Below, piece after piece: positions 50,801 to 58,904 of a DNA stretch of 64,000 nucleotides. How positions within the stretch are numbered: position 1 is the first letter of the stretch; every line of letters starts with the position of its first letter. Source of the stretch: Paenibacillus cellulosilyticus. Lineage in GTDB: Bacteria; Bacillota; Bacilli; Paenibacillales; Paenibacillaceae. Position numbers and translations under genes: made by a program. The notes beneath the pieces are model-generated. The model did not search any database. It was given only the letters and a program-made list of their open reading frames with translations, and was not told the DNA's origin. The stretch lies in NCBI RefSeq assembly GCF_003182255.1, contig NZ_QGTQ01000036.1:1-64000 (forward strand), in the 5' to 3' direction.

Positions 50801-50825
50801 TGCGGCGAACTGCGGTTAAACGCAA
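50801..50825 (+). promoter_or_regulatory. ComA-box-like inverted repeat upstream of the exporter operon
   Basis: CTGCGGTTAAACGCAA (50810-50825) fits TTGCGG-N4-CCGCAA with 10 of 12 matches and the exact 4-nt spacing. An additional TGCGG half-site is at 50801-50805. A TATTCA -10 candidate (50863-50868) lies ~45 nt beyond the box centre, as at comX. Confidence 0.65.
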
Positions 50826-50941
50826 TGTTTATGCGCGGCTATGCATGGTGGATTTCGGTGAATATTCATTCAAGGTAGTTTAACATGAGGATAGGAAGGT
50901 GGTGCTCTCATCAGGTTACCTTTAAGGAATGGAGGAATTTA

Positions 50942-51685
50942 ATGAACACACAACACGTCATTGATGCCAACGGCATTGTGAAAACATATGGATTGATACC
51001 TGTTATTCGTGGCATCACGCTGCAGGTCAATCGCGGTGAAATTTTTGGACTAGTTGGCCCTAGTGGCTCCGGAAAGTCGACGCTGCTCGAGTTGTTGATG
51101 GGAATTAGGCAAGCTGATGAGGGCGACATTCAAGTGCTCGGGATGGATATAAAGAAGGACGCAAGGAAGCTTCATCATCGGATCGGCTTCCAGCTTCAAG
51201 CAACCGTCCTTTTCGAACAGATCAAAGTGAAGGAAGCGCTTCAGCTGTTTCGCTCTTATTACAAGAAGAGACGCGACTTGAACGACATTATCGCGATGCT
51301 GAAGCTTAAACCATATTTGAATCAATATGTACGGAATCTGTCCGACACGGTTCAGCAGCGAATTGCACTAGCAATTGCGCTCGTGAACGATCCGGACATC
51401 GTCTTTTTGGACGAGCCTAGCGTCGGAATCGATTCGCATGCTTGCGATGACATGTGGTCGATTATCGCCAGACTTCAAGAGGAAGGCAAGACGGTTGTAT
51501 TGACAACGCAATCGTTGGATGAAGCGCTGGAGCATTGTGACCGGCTAGCGATCTTAATGAACGGTAAGCTGTCCATTTGCAGCACTTCACAGGAGCTTAT
51601 GTGCAAGCTGCCTGCTGGGACCCGTTCATTGAACGAAATGTACGCACATCTCGGAGCTATTAGGAGGAAAGGAGAGTCGGCCTAA
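50942..51685 (+). CDS. ABC transporter ATPase with atypical signature motif
   Basis: A 247-aa ATPase of the ABC-2/drug and peptide export type. Walker A GPSGSGKST (~39), Q-loop QLQATVLFEQ, Walker B IVFLDEPSVGID, and switch region LTTQS, where the usual His is Gln (TTQSLDEA). The signature reads LSDTVQQR instead of LSGGQ-x-R. Both changes suggest reduced or asymmetric hydrolysis, although one weak motif is tolerated in some exporters. GGAGG 6 nt before ATG 50942 sets the start. Likely expressed from the ComA-box promoter. May export the pheromone or give immunity to a peptide (inference). Confidence 0.87.
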   Translation: MNTQHVIDANGIVKTYGLIPVIRGITLQVNRGEIFGLVGPSGSGKSTLLELLMGIRQADEGDIQVLGMDIKKDARKLHHRIGFQLQATVLFEQIKVKEALQLFRSYYKKRRDLNDIIAMLKLKPYLNQYVRNLSDTVQQRIALAIALVNDPDIVFLDEPSVGIDSHACDDMWSIIARLQEEGKTVVLTTQSLDEALEHCDRLAILMNGKLSICSTSQELMCKLPAGTRSLNEMYAHLGAIRRKGESA

Positions 51686-52428
51686 TGCAATCCATATTTA
51701 TGCACACTAAGATGGAACTTAGGCTGCTATCTCGCGATATTATTGGGCTGTTCTTCGTTTTTATTATGCCCGCGTTATGCTTCTATTTCTTCGGCAAGCT
51801 GTTCGAGACACAGCATGCCGATGATTTACAATATTTCAATCAGTATATCCCGGGTATGATTGGTGTCGTGCTGTTCACTGCTGGCTTCTACATCGTTGGT
51901 CTGCAAGCGGTCATTGATCGGGAGAAAGGTGTGTACAAACGGCTCAAGGGCACACCTGTGCGCACGGTGCTTATTCTTCAAGCGATGGTTATTAAAGGGC
52001 TATTCGCCGTTATTATTGGTTCCATCGAGATTTTGTTAATCGGACATCTCGGACTGGATGCGCCACTTAATGTGAATGTCATGCAGTTCCTGTTATCGAT
52101 GCTGCTGGCTGCGTCTGCATTCATTGCAGTTGGTTTTATCGTTGCAAGTCTCTTTCAACGGGTTCACAGTGCATTGGCCATCGGGTTTGTTATGCTGTAT
52201 CCGATGTTGTTCCTCTCGGGTGCGACGATTCCGATCGAATCGCTGCCATCCAGTTTGAAGGCCGTATCTGTCGTTATTCCACTTCGATATGCTGTTCATC
52301 TGCTGCAGAATGGATGGTCAGGACGGTTGTTTACTGCATCCAGCATCGGAGATGCAAGTGTATTATTCGTCATTTTGGCGATCGGTATCATTCTCGGACG
52401 TAATATTTTTAAATGGGACAGGTCTTAG
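51685..52428 (+). CDS. ABC-2 type transporter permease
   Basis: A 247-aa membrane protein with six helices and the ABC-2 pattern (RDIIGLFFVFIMPALCFYFFG at the start, REKGVYKRLKGTPV coupling region at ~77, YPMLFLSGATIPIESLP near ~175). Start and stop overlap with the ATPase gene (TAATG), so they form one transporter. Similar small ABC-2 permeases serve drug, bacteriocin and pheromone export. Confidence 0.9.
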   Translation: MQSIFMHTKMELRLLSRDIIGLFFVFIMPALCFYFFGKLFETQHADDLQYFNQYIPGMIGVVLFTAGFYIVGLQAVIDREKGVYKRLKGTPVRTVLILQAMVIKGLFAVIIGSIEILLIGHLGLDAPLNVNVMQFLLSMLLAASAFIAVGFIVASLFQRVHSALAIGFVMLYPMLFLSGATIPIESLPSSLKAVSVVIPLRYAVHLLQNGWSGRLFTASSIGDASVLFVILAIGIILGRNIFKWDRS

Positions 52429-52510
52429 TGATGCCTTGTTGACAAGAGGCCAGGTTCATCGCTACGCTATACTTAGATCCAGTAATGATCACATCCATCT
52501 TCGTAGTTAT

Positions 52511-52575
52511 AAGTCGCCGTACATCAGATGCTCTTCGCTCATTGCGTAGTTGCGTCCTGACGGCGACTTTTTATT
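52511..52575 (+). terminator. Terminator of the exporter operon
   Basis: AAGTCGCCGT (52511-52520) pairs with ACGGCGACTT (52560-52569) around a long loop, followed by TTTATTT. Confidence 0.75.
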
Positions 52576-52668
52576 TGAGCTGTTGTCCCAGTATTCCGAA
52601 TAACGACCGCGGTTGCTCTATATGGCGGATATTGAGAGTGACCGCGTGAACAGGTGGCGACAACGATA

Positions 52669-53241
52669 ATGGGCAAGAAGAGCGTACCTTTTTACGACGA
52701 AATGCTGTTTCAGAATTTGACGGAGTCTCGAATGACGCTGGATGATGTGTACGCTCGAATGGTTCGTTTCGTGTCCTCAGATGTTAGAGCGTCCTATCAG
52801 TTCGTCATCGGGACGGACAGCCAAGTGTTCGGAACGTACACGAAGTTTGTTACAGGTGTCATTATTCGGCGAGTAGGGAAAGGCGTTTGGGCGTGCTATC
52901 GGCAGTCTGTTGTGAAACGACCGCTATTGTCATTGAAGGAAAAGCTTTCGTTCGAGACGACGTTGTCTCAGGAAACAGGAGATTTATTCGCTGCGACCGT
53001 CCTTCCTGCGCTAGAGGGGCTGCTTCTTCCTTACGTGTATCAAGGGGCCGCGATCGAGTCATTTATTGATATTGATGCGGGCACAGAGCCGCTGAGAAAT
53101 CCGACTTTTGTCTATGTAGAGGAAATGGTCAATCGAGTGAAGGCAATGGGGATTTATACGCCTCGTACGAAGCCAGATTCATTCGGGGCATCGGCGTATG
53201 CCAACCGGTATACGAAGCGGCCGGTCCGGCTTGTGATGTAG
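52669..53241 (+). CDS. YkuK-like RNase H-fold protein (DUF458)
   Basis: A ~190-aa protein with FVIGTDSQVFGTYTKFVTGVIIRR, the DUF458/YkuK hallmark (Asp in GTDSQ), a second acidic segment IESFIDIDAGT, and a short basic C-terminus. The family has an RNase H-like fold of unknown function in Bacilli. Start uncertain: GTG 52654 is in frame but ATG 52669 is used; neither has a strong ribosome binding site. Confidence 0.82.
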   Translation: MGKKSVPFYDEMLFQNLTESRMTLDDVYARMVRFVSSDVRASYQFVIGTDSQVFGTYTKFVTGVIIRRVGKGVWACYRQSVVKRPLLSLKEKLSFETTLSQETGDLFAATVLPALEGLLLPYVYQGAAIESFIDIDAGTEPLRNPTFVYVEEMVNRVKAMGIYTPRTKPDSFGASAYANRYTKRPVRLVM

Positions 53242-53255
53242 GGTATAAAAGAGGC

Positions 53256-53280
53256 GAAGCCCCTTTAGGGGGCTTCACTT
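53256..53280. terminator. Short hairpin between convergent genes
   Basis: GAAGCCCC pairs with GGGGCTTC around a 5-nt loop, within the 3' end region of the KapD-like gene. The U-run is weak. Confidence 0.6.
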
Positions 53281-53946
53281 GGGATTGCCGAATAAGGAGG
53301 CGAGATGGCGAAACGGGTTGTTGTCGTCGTCATCTTCTTCCACACTGGAGTAGACAAGCTTCGTCTCGTACAGCGGATCATCGGATGCGTTATTCAGCTC
53401 CAACGTAATTTGATCAAACATGCGAACGAACAAACGCGCGGTATTGGCAGCGTCATCAAGCGCACGGTGTTGTGAGCCGTCGAAAGCGAGACCCGCGGAT
53501 TCGAGCGCTTTGGATAAGCCGATTCTACGGCTAGCGTCATTACCTTGCAGCTTCGTATAGAACAACTGCAAATCGTTCATGTTACGAAGCCACTTAAGTT
53601 CAAGCTTCATATCGCGGCACTGGCGGACAAAGTGCTGCTTGTCGTCTGGTCCCCACGAGCATAAGTAGTACGTATCGTTGCCGATCCATTGCAGGAATAA
53701 TTCGATTGCGTCACGGAATGATGGTGCGCTATCTACTTGCTCTTGCGTTATTCCGGTAAATTCGGTCGTATGAGCCGTAATCACTTTGTTGCGTTCCGGT
53801 TTAACATAGGTTTGGAAACGATCGACTTCTATCGGACCTTGTTCGCCGTCAATTAGTTTGACAGCACCGATCTCGATAATGTCGGCCGAATACTGCTGCT
53901 TGCGGAGTACGGTAAATTCTAGATCGTAAACGATATAAGTGCGCAT
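53275..53946 (-). CDS. KapD-like DEDDh 3'-5' exonuclease
   Basis: A 223-aa exonuclease of the DnaQ/ERI-1 type. Catalytic residues are in YIVYDLEFTV (Asp, Glu; exo I), CSWGPDDKQ (exo II) and QHRALDDAANTARLF (exo III, His and Asp). An acidic Asp-rich loop is near the C-terminus. Similar proteins (KapD in Bacillus) inhibit the KinA sporulation pathway. The ORF extends upstream 63 codons, but AGGAG 9 nt before ATG 53946 gives the start. Confidence 0.9.
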   Translation of the reverse strand: MRTYIVYDLEFTVLRKQQYSADIIEIGAVKLIDGEQGPIEVDRFQTYVKPERNKVITAHTTEFTGITQEQVDSAPSFRDAIELFLQWIGNDTYYLCSWGPDDKQHFVRQCRDMKLELKWLRNMNDLQLFYTKLQGNDASRRIGLSKALESAGLAFDGSQHRALDDAANTARLFVRMFDQITLELNNASDDPLYETKLVYSSVEEDDDDNNPFRHLASLFGNPK

Positions 53947-54181
53947 ACCGTCACACTCCTTTCTTCTATTGCTATTGTAACATGGCGGGTTGGTTGAGAG
54001 GGAGATGGTAAATATCGTAGTGTACATATGCCATCTAAGCTGCCGACAACTAAAGTCAGTCTTTAGACTGAGACAGAAGCCAATCCTTAGTCGATTGTTT
54101 CGGTGCTTCGGGAATGATAGTCTAATTACAATCACTTACAATTCTGAACGAAGAGATAGATATAAAGGAGTGGCTAGGAGC

Positions 54182-55192
54182 ATGTCTGCAACGGAGCATT
54201 GGGGAGAGCACGAACAACTGCCGACAAAGCCTACGAAGAGCGGAAAGTCGTTTTTATTTTGGCGCAAGGAACGGGTAGATCACTACGCGACGCCTGCGAC
54301 AGAAGGGATTCGCAACGTCATTGTACAAGTAAAATCAGCGAATATAACAGCCATTCGAAGCGTCAGCGGCAGCAGCATCGGCATTCGTCTGACGGGCTGG
54401 TCGAGACAACATTCGGCAGATGAGTTCGGCATTGAGACATATAGAGAAGGCGACCATTTGCATATCGGCATTCGAGAACCCGAGGGGATGGGCCGTATTA
54501 TCAACTGGAGCCATTTGGAGCTGATGATCGAGCTGCCAGTGAAGGATTGGGAATTGATTCGTTTGGCAGCGGGTAGTGGTAACGTGAAGGCTTCGCAGCT
54601 AAATGCTCAGTCAGCAGCGATTGAATCTGGCAGCGGCAACCTGTTAGCGTCAGATCTAAAGCTGAACCAAACGCTCCGTATGCATACGGGATCTGGTGAT
54701 GTGAAGGCTGAGCGAATAGAAGCCAGCGAATCATCTGTCCATTCAAATAGTGGCAATCTGGACGTTAAAGATATGAGGATTGAACAGCAGTTCGACCTGC
54801 ATACTAGCTCTGGCAATATTGCTGCAAGGCGGTTCGAAGCAAGCCGCTCGAGCATTTACTCCGGCAGCGGGAACATTGACTTAAAGGACGGCAGTTGCGC
54901 GGTAAAAGCCGAGTCAGGTTCTGGCAACATCCAGATGGAGTGTCTGCTGTTGACGGCGGATAGCGAGCTGTGGACGGGAAGCGGCAATATTGCCGTTGAT
55001 CTCGCATCTGGCAATACAGATCTGTCCGTTACGTGCGGTACCGGTTCAGGCAATGGATCGATCAGCGGAGACGGATTTATTGTCACAGAGCGAACGAATG
55101 ATTATTCACGGATGGCAGGACGATACGGGGACGGCGCCATTAAGCTGCAGATCCGCACAGGATCGGGTAATTATCGACTTCATAGAGCATAA
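54182..55192 (+). CDS. DUF4097-type putative adhesin (LiaG-like) with SGSGN repeats
   Basis: A 336-aa protein without a clear signal peptide. An N-terminal region is followed by a DUF4097-like repeated beta structure at ~115-330, in which GSGN or SGN recurs at ~17-20-residue spacing (AAGSGNVKA, ESGSGNLLAS, HTGSGDVKA, SNSGNLDVK, TSSGNIAA, YSGSGNIDL, ESGSGNIQM, WTGSGNIAV, GTGSGN, RTGSGNYRL), consistent with a right-handed beta-helix. Relatives include LiaG-like envelope-stress proteins. Function unknown. AAAGGAG precedes ATG 54182. Confidence 0.85.
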   Translation: MSATEHWGEHEQLPTKPTKSGKSFLFWRKERVDHYATPATEGIRNVIVQVKSANITAIRSVSGSSIGIRLTGWSRQHSADEFGIETYREGDHLHIGIREPEGMGRIINWSHLELMIELPVKDWELIRLAAGSGNVKASQLNAQSAAIESGSGNLLASDLKLNQTLRMHTGSGDVKAERIEASESSVHSNSGNLDVKDMRIEQQFDLHTSSGNIAARRFEASRSSIYSGSGNIDLKDGSCAVKAESGSGNIQMECLLLTADSELWTGSGNIAVDLASGNTDLSVTCGTGSGNGSISGDGFIVTERTNDYSRMAGRYGDGAIKLQIRTGSGNYRLHRA

Positions 55193-55210
55193 TTATAGAC
55201 GGTGTATTCG

Positions 55211-55242
55211 ACCCTCTGGGGCTTCTGCCTACAGGGGGTTTT
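55211..55242 (+). terminator. Terminator-like hairpin
   Basis: ACCCTCTG pairs with CAGGGGGT, followed by TTTAA. Ends the DUF4097 gene. Confidence 0.65.
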
Positions 55243-55255
55243 AATGTTTGGTATT

Positions 55256-55269
55256 AGAAAACGCTTTCC
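55256..55269 (+). promoter_or_regulatory. cre-like site upstream of the yesM-like gene
   Basis: AGAAAACGCTTTCC contains the palindromic cre core GAAAACGCTTTC. It lies ~70 nt before the start codon. Outer bases deviate from the consensus. Confidence 0.65.
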
Positions 55270-55335
55270 GTCTGCACGGTTGTCCACTACAATGATGGTA
55301 CATATTACGATCAACCTGCTGGCTGGAGGCTACAG

Positions 55336-57141
55336 ATGCCGAAATATAATTTATTTTCCAAAATCGTTGTCCTGATTGTTGTCATGCTGCTCCCTATTAT
55401 CGGCCTATACTTCTATTCGAACAAGACGAGCACGGATGTCCTTCGTTCGGAGCTGAGCAAGTCCACTGAGAATCAATTGGTGTTCTTCCAGAATCAGGTG
55501 GACACTAATGTGGAGATTTTATCTCTATGGCCGAACCTGCTCATTCAGGATCCGGATATCGCGAGCTTTCAGGAAATTTTCCTGACGAGTGAGTATTTCA
55601 ACCTCAACACGATCTCGCTCGTCAAGCGAATTCAGACGAAGCTTGCGATTCAAGAGAGCTCGTCGAACTGGCGGAGCAGTCTCTATATTTACTCGCCGAC
55701 GCTGCATCGGGTTGTATCCGTTAATGATGCGAAAACCTATGATGAAGCCGATTTGAAGAAGCGTATCAAGTGGGGCTGGCAGGTGAAGAAGGTGGAGGAA
55801 GGCTCCTTCCAGTTCAGCTGGTTCACTGCGTCTTCTTATTCAAAATATACCGATCCCGCTAACGCGAATACGATCATTGAGGTTCGTTTCGACAGCAACA
55901 ACATTCAAGATATGCTCGATAAGTTCAAAAGCTCTGGCAGCAGCGATCCGTTTTATTACAACAGCCAGCTGGGACTTATTTATAACCGTACTTCCGACCA
56001 GCAGTTGGCTCAGCAGCTCGTTAATCAGCTGCAACTGCAGGATGGTGATTCCGATGGCAGTCTTGGCAGCCATACGGTTGAGGTGAACGGACAAGACTAT
56101 CTCGTCAATATGGCATTGTCGGAGTCGACGGGCTGGTATTTGATCGACTATACGCCGCTCGCCGATATTCTCAAGCCGATCAATGAGTCGAACCGTTTGT
56201 TCTACTTCTCGGTTAGCTGTTTGCTGCTAATGAGTTGTTTGGCTGCTTATTTGCTGTACGGTCAGGTGCAGGTACCGGTGAAGAAGCTGATTGTCAGCTT
56301 CCACAAGCTGCGCAGCGGTGACTACTCCGTGCGGCTCGATACGAAAGGGAATGGAGCGTCGGAGTTCAAGTTCTTATTCACCCGATTTAACTTGATGGTT
56401 ACACAAATCCAGGAGCTATTCGAGAAAGTATACGTGGAGCAAATCCGGGTGCGTGAGGCAAAGCTGAAGCAGCTGCAGTCGCAGATCAATCCGCATTTCT
56501 TCTACAACTGCTTCTCATTCATCTCCAGCATGGCGAAGCTGCAGGACTATCGCGCTGTTGTGGCAATGAGTCAAAATCTCGCTGCTTATTACCGATACAC
56601 GACAAGACAGGAGCGGGATGTCGTTCCTTTCGTAGAGGAGCTTGATTTCGTCAATCATTATCTCGATATTCAGAAGCTTAGGATGAAGCGGTTAGAAGTT
56701 TCAATTCAAATTCCAGATGATATGCTGGATGCGGAAATTCCGCCGCTGGTGCTGCAGCCACTCGTCGAGAATGCGGTTATTCACGGTATTGAATCGAGCG
56801 CGGAAGCTGGACGCATCACAATTACGGGTGAGTCGAGTGGGGGCAGTTATCGGTTGATCGTTGAAGACGATGGGGTTGGAATGGATGCCGAGAGCATTCT
56901 TGTCTTGCAGTACAAGCTATCGAAACCGATGGAAGAAGAAATGGGCTGCGGCCTATGGAACGTGCATCAACGGATGCAGCTGCAATTCGGGGATTCAGCT
57001 GGCCTGACGCTTGGTACATCGGCTTCGGGCGGTTTCAAAATCGTGCTGCACTGGACGGATTCGGCAAGAGCGGCTTTAATAGAGGCAGATACTAATCAAC
57101 GAGATGAACTTTCATCGGGCAGGGGGCAGCACCATGATTGA
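55336..57141 (+). CDS. YesM-like sensor histidine kinase
   Basis: A 601-aa kinase of the LytS/YesM type used in polysaccharide sensing. TM1 is at ~8-28, a dCache/PAS-like extracellular domain at ~30-285, TM2 at ~288-310, HAMP at ~312-365, a His_kinase domain with QSQINPHFFYNCFSFIS (phospho-His), and a HATPase domain (LVENAVIHGIE, DDGVGM). GGAGG lies 6 nt before ATG. Its end overlaps the response-regulator gene by 8 nt. It presumably senses galactan breakdown products outside the cell and drives the downstream importer. Confidence 0.93.
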   Translation: MPKYNLFSKIVVLIVVMLLPIIGLYFYSNKTSTDVLRSELSKSTENQLVFFQNQVDTNVEILSLWPNLLIQDPDIASFQEIFLTSEYFNLNTISLVKRIQTKLAIQESSSNWRSSLYIYSPTLHRVVSVNDAKTYDEADLKKRIKWGWQVKKVEEGSFQFSWFTASSYSKYTDPANANTIIEVRFDSNNIQDMLDKFKSSGSSDPFYYNSQLGLIYNRTSDQQLAQQLVNQLQLQDGDSDGSLGSHTVEVNGQDYLVNMALSESTGWYLIDYTPLADILKPINESNRLFYFSVSCLLLMSCLAAYLLYGQVQVPVKKLIVSFHKLRSGDYSVRLDTKGNGASEFKFLFTRFNLMVTQIQELFEKVYVEQIRVREAKLKQLQSQINPHFFYNCFSFISSMAKLQDYRAVVAMSQNLAAYYRYTTRQERDVVPFVEELDFVNHYLDIQKLRMKRLEVSIQIPDDMLDAEIPPLVLQPLVENAVIHGIESSAEAGRITITGESSGGSYRLIVEDDGVGMDAESILVLQYKLSKPMEEEMGCGLWNVHQRMQLQFGDSAGLTLGTSASGGFKIVLHWTDSARAALIEADTNQRDELSSGRGQHHD

Positions 57142-58780
57142 TATATTGCTAGTAGATGATGAATCATACGTAACGGAAAGTTTGGCGAGAACGATTCCAT
57201 GGCAGGATCTAGGCGTCAGCAATGTATATCAGGCAGAATCGGCAAAGGAAGCGCTGCAGCTGCTAGAGGAACAGGAGATCGATATCGTCGTCAGTGATAT
57301 CCGCATGCCGGGAATGGATGGGCTAGAGCTAATTGAGGTTATTGCAGAGCGTTGGCCGAACATCCGTTGTATGCTGCTTACGGGTCATTCTGACTTTGAC
57401 TATGCGAAGCGTGCGCTGCAGCTCAAGGCTACGGATTACATTCTTAAACCGGTTAACGATGACGAATTTGTCGTCAGCATCTCCAATGCCGTAGAGAAGC
57501 TGCATGCGGAATGGAAGGAAGCAGACAAGTACAACCAGCTCTTGTATGACCGCAAATCCGACTATACCGTGCTGCGCGGCCATCTGCTTCATGATTTGCT
57601 GCTTGGACGTCAATTAAATGGCGCGTTGGTACAAAATAAGCTGCAGCAGTACGAGATCACGCTGACAGTTGATGAACCGGCAGTGCTGATGCTCATCCAA
57701 TTCAGCACACCATTCGACGATGCAGACGAGCATTCTGCGTCATTATTGGAGTATGCTGTCGGAAATATTGCCGAGGAAATATTCGGCGGCAGCTTTCGCG
57801 TCTGGTGCGGCAAGACACCGCATGACTGCCTTGTTCTCCTCGCGCAGATGAAAGATAGCGGCCGTAAAAGATATGGGACGGTAGAGCAGCCAGGAGCGGC
57901 AGTGCGCGAGCAATTGTCAGAGGCGGCCGTCTGGTTCCAGGAGCAGACGAGTAAGTTTCTCCGCTCGGAAACTTCCTGCTTTATTACACGCTGGTTTTCG
58001 TTCCCTGAAGATGTGGCGGACGGTTATCGGAGCGCGCTGAGCGCATTTTTCCTGAATGAGCAGGGAACGGAACCGGATAACGCGATTCAGTTCCTAGAGG
58101 AGACGGTGGACCGTTCATTGCCAGCGAAGTCGCTAGAGCAGCTGCATAAGCCGCCGACATTGCTCCATTTGCTCGAATCGAAACAGTGGGCCGCTTCGCG
58201 CGATAAAATTCATGAAGTATTCGATCTGTTGGGACGGACGACCCGTTCAAGAGAGCATTTGTATGAGGTTTTCCTGTATGTATCGAATGCGTTTATGTAT
58301 AGCGCTCACAAGCGGGGACAGTTTATGACGGACATCGACCATTCTGCGTTCGATATGCTCCTCGATCGTTCGGGTATCCATTCGCAGGACAAGCTGCGCG
58401 GCTGGGCGGTCAACATGCTAGGCAAGCTCGAGTCCGAGCTGTCTTCGACGGAGTCAACACGAACGCATCTGGTGAAACAGGTGCAGGAGATTGTAGAAGA
58501 GACACTGGGGCAGGATACGTCGGTGAAGACGATCGCAGATAAGGTATATTTGCACCCCGTATATTTGTCCAAAATCTATAAGGCTGACACAGGTGAAAGT
58601 CTGAGCGACTATATCATTCGCATGCGGATGGAACGTGCGCATCACATGCTGAAGAAGACGAATAAGAAGATTTATGAGATTACGGCCGAGCTCGGTTATC
58701 AGAACCCGCAATACTTCAGCAAGATGTTCAAAAAGTATTACGGCATGACGCCGCAGGAATTCCGCGACATGGCCGATTAA
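57134..58780 (+). CDS. YesN-like AraC-type response regulator
   Basis: A 548-aa regulator. The receiver (~1-120) has LLVDDE, phospho-Asp in IVVSDIRMPGMDG and KPV. A long middle region (~135-440) is the usual YesN linker. The C-terminal AraC HTH pair (~450-548) has IADKVYLHPVYLSKIYKADTGESLSDYIIRMRMERAHHMLKKT and ITAELGYQNPQYFSKMFKKYYGMTPQEFRD. The start is ATG 57134 after AGGGGG; the frame extends slightly upstream. It is the partner of the preceding kinase. Confidence 0.93.
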   Translation: MIDILLVDDESYVTESLARTIPWQDLGVSNVYQAESAKEALQLLEEQEIDIVVSDIRMPGMDGLELIEVIAERWPNIRCMLLTGHSDFDYAKRALQLKATDYILKPVNDDEFVVSISNAVEKLHAEWKEADKYNQLLYDRKSDYTVLRGHLLHDLLLGRQLNGALVQNKLQQYEITLTVDEPAVLMLIQFSTPFDDADEHSASLLEYAVGNIAEEIFGGSFRVWCGKTPHDCLVLLAQMKDSGRKRYGTVEQPGAAVREQLSEAAVWFQEQTSKFLRSETSCFITRWFSFPEDVADGYRSALSAFFLNEQGTEPDNAIQFLEETVDRSLPAKSLEQLHKPPTLLHLLESKQWAASRDKIHEVFDLLGRTTRSREHLYEVFLYVSNAFMYSAHKRGQFMTDIDHSAFDMLLDRSGIHSQDKLRGWAVNMLGKLESELSSTESTRTHLVKQVQEIVEETLGQDTSVKTIADKVYLHPVYLSKIYKADTGESLSDYIIRMRMERAHHMLKKTNKKIYEITAELGYQNPQYFSKMFKKYYGMTPQEFRDMAD

Positions 58781-58870
58781 GTTTTCGCGAACAAGATTGG
58801 CGCAAATGGTTGTCAAAGGTGCAGAAATGTTCGATTTATGACATAGGCCTCTTGGCACCCCCATTCTATA

Positions 58871-58885
58871 ATGAAAACGTAAACA
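58871..58885 (+). promoter_or_regulatory. cre-like site at the lplA-type promoter
   Basis: ATGAAAACGTAAACA matches WTGNAANCGNWNNCW at all fixed positions. It overlaps a TATAAT at 58867-58872, so CcpA binding would block transcription during growth on preferred sugars. Confidence 0.7.
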
Positions 58886-58904
58886 TATGATAAGGGGGAA
58901 CAAC

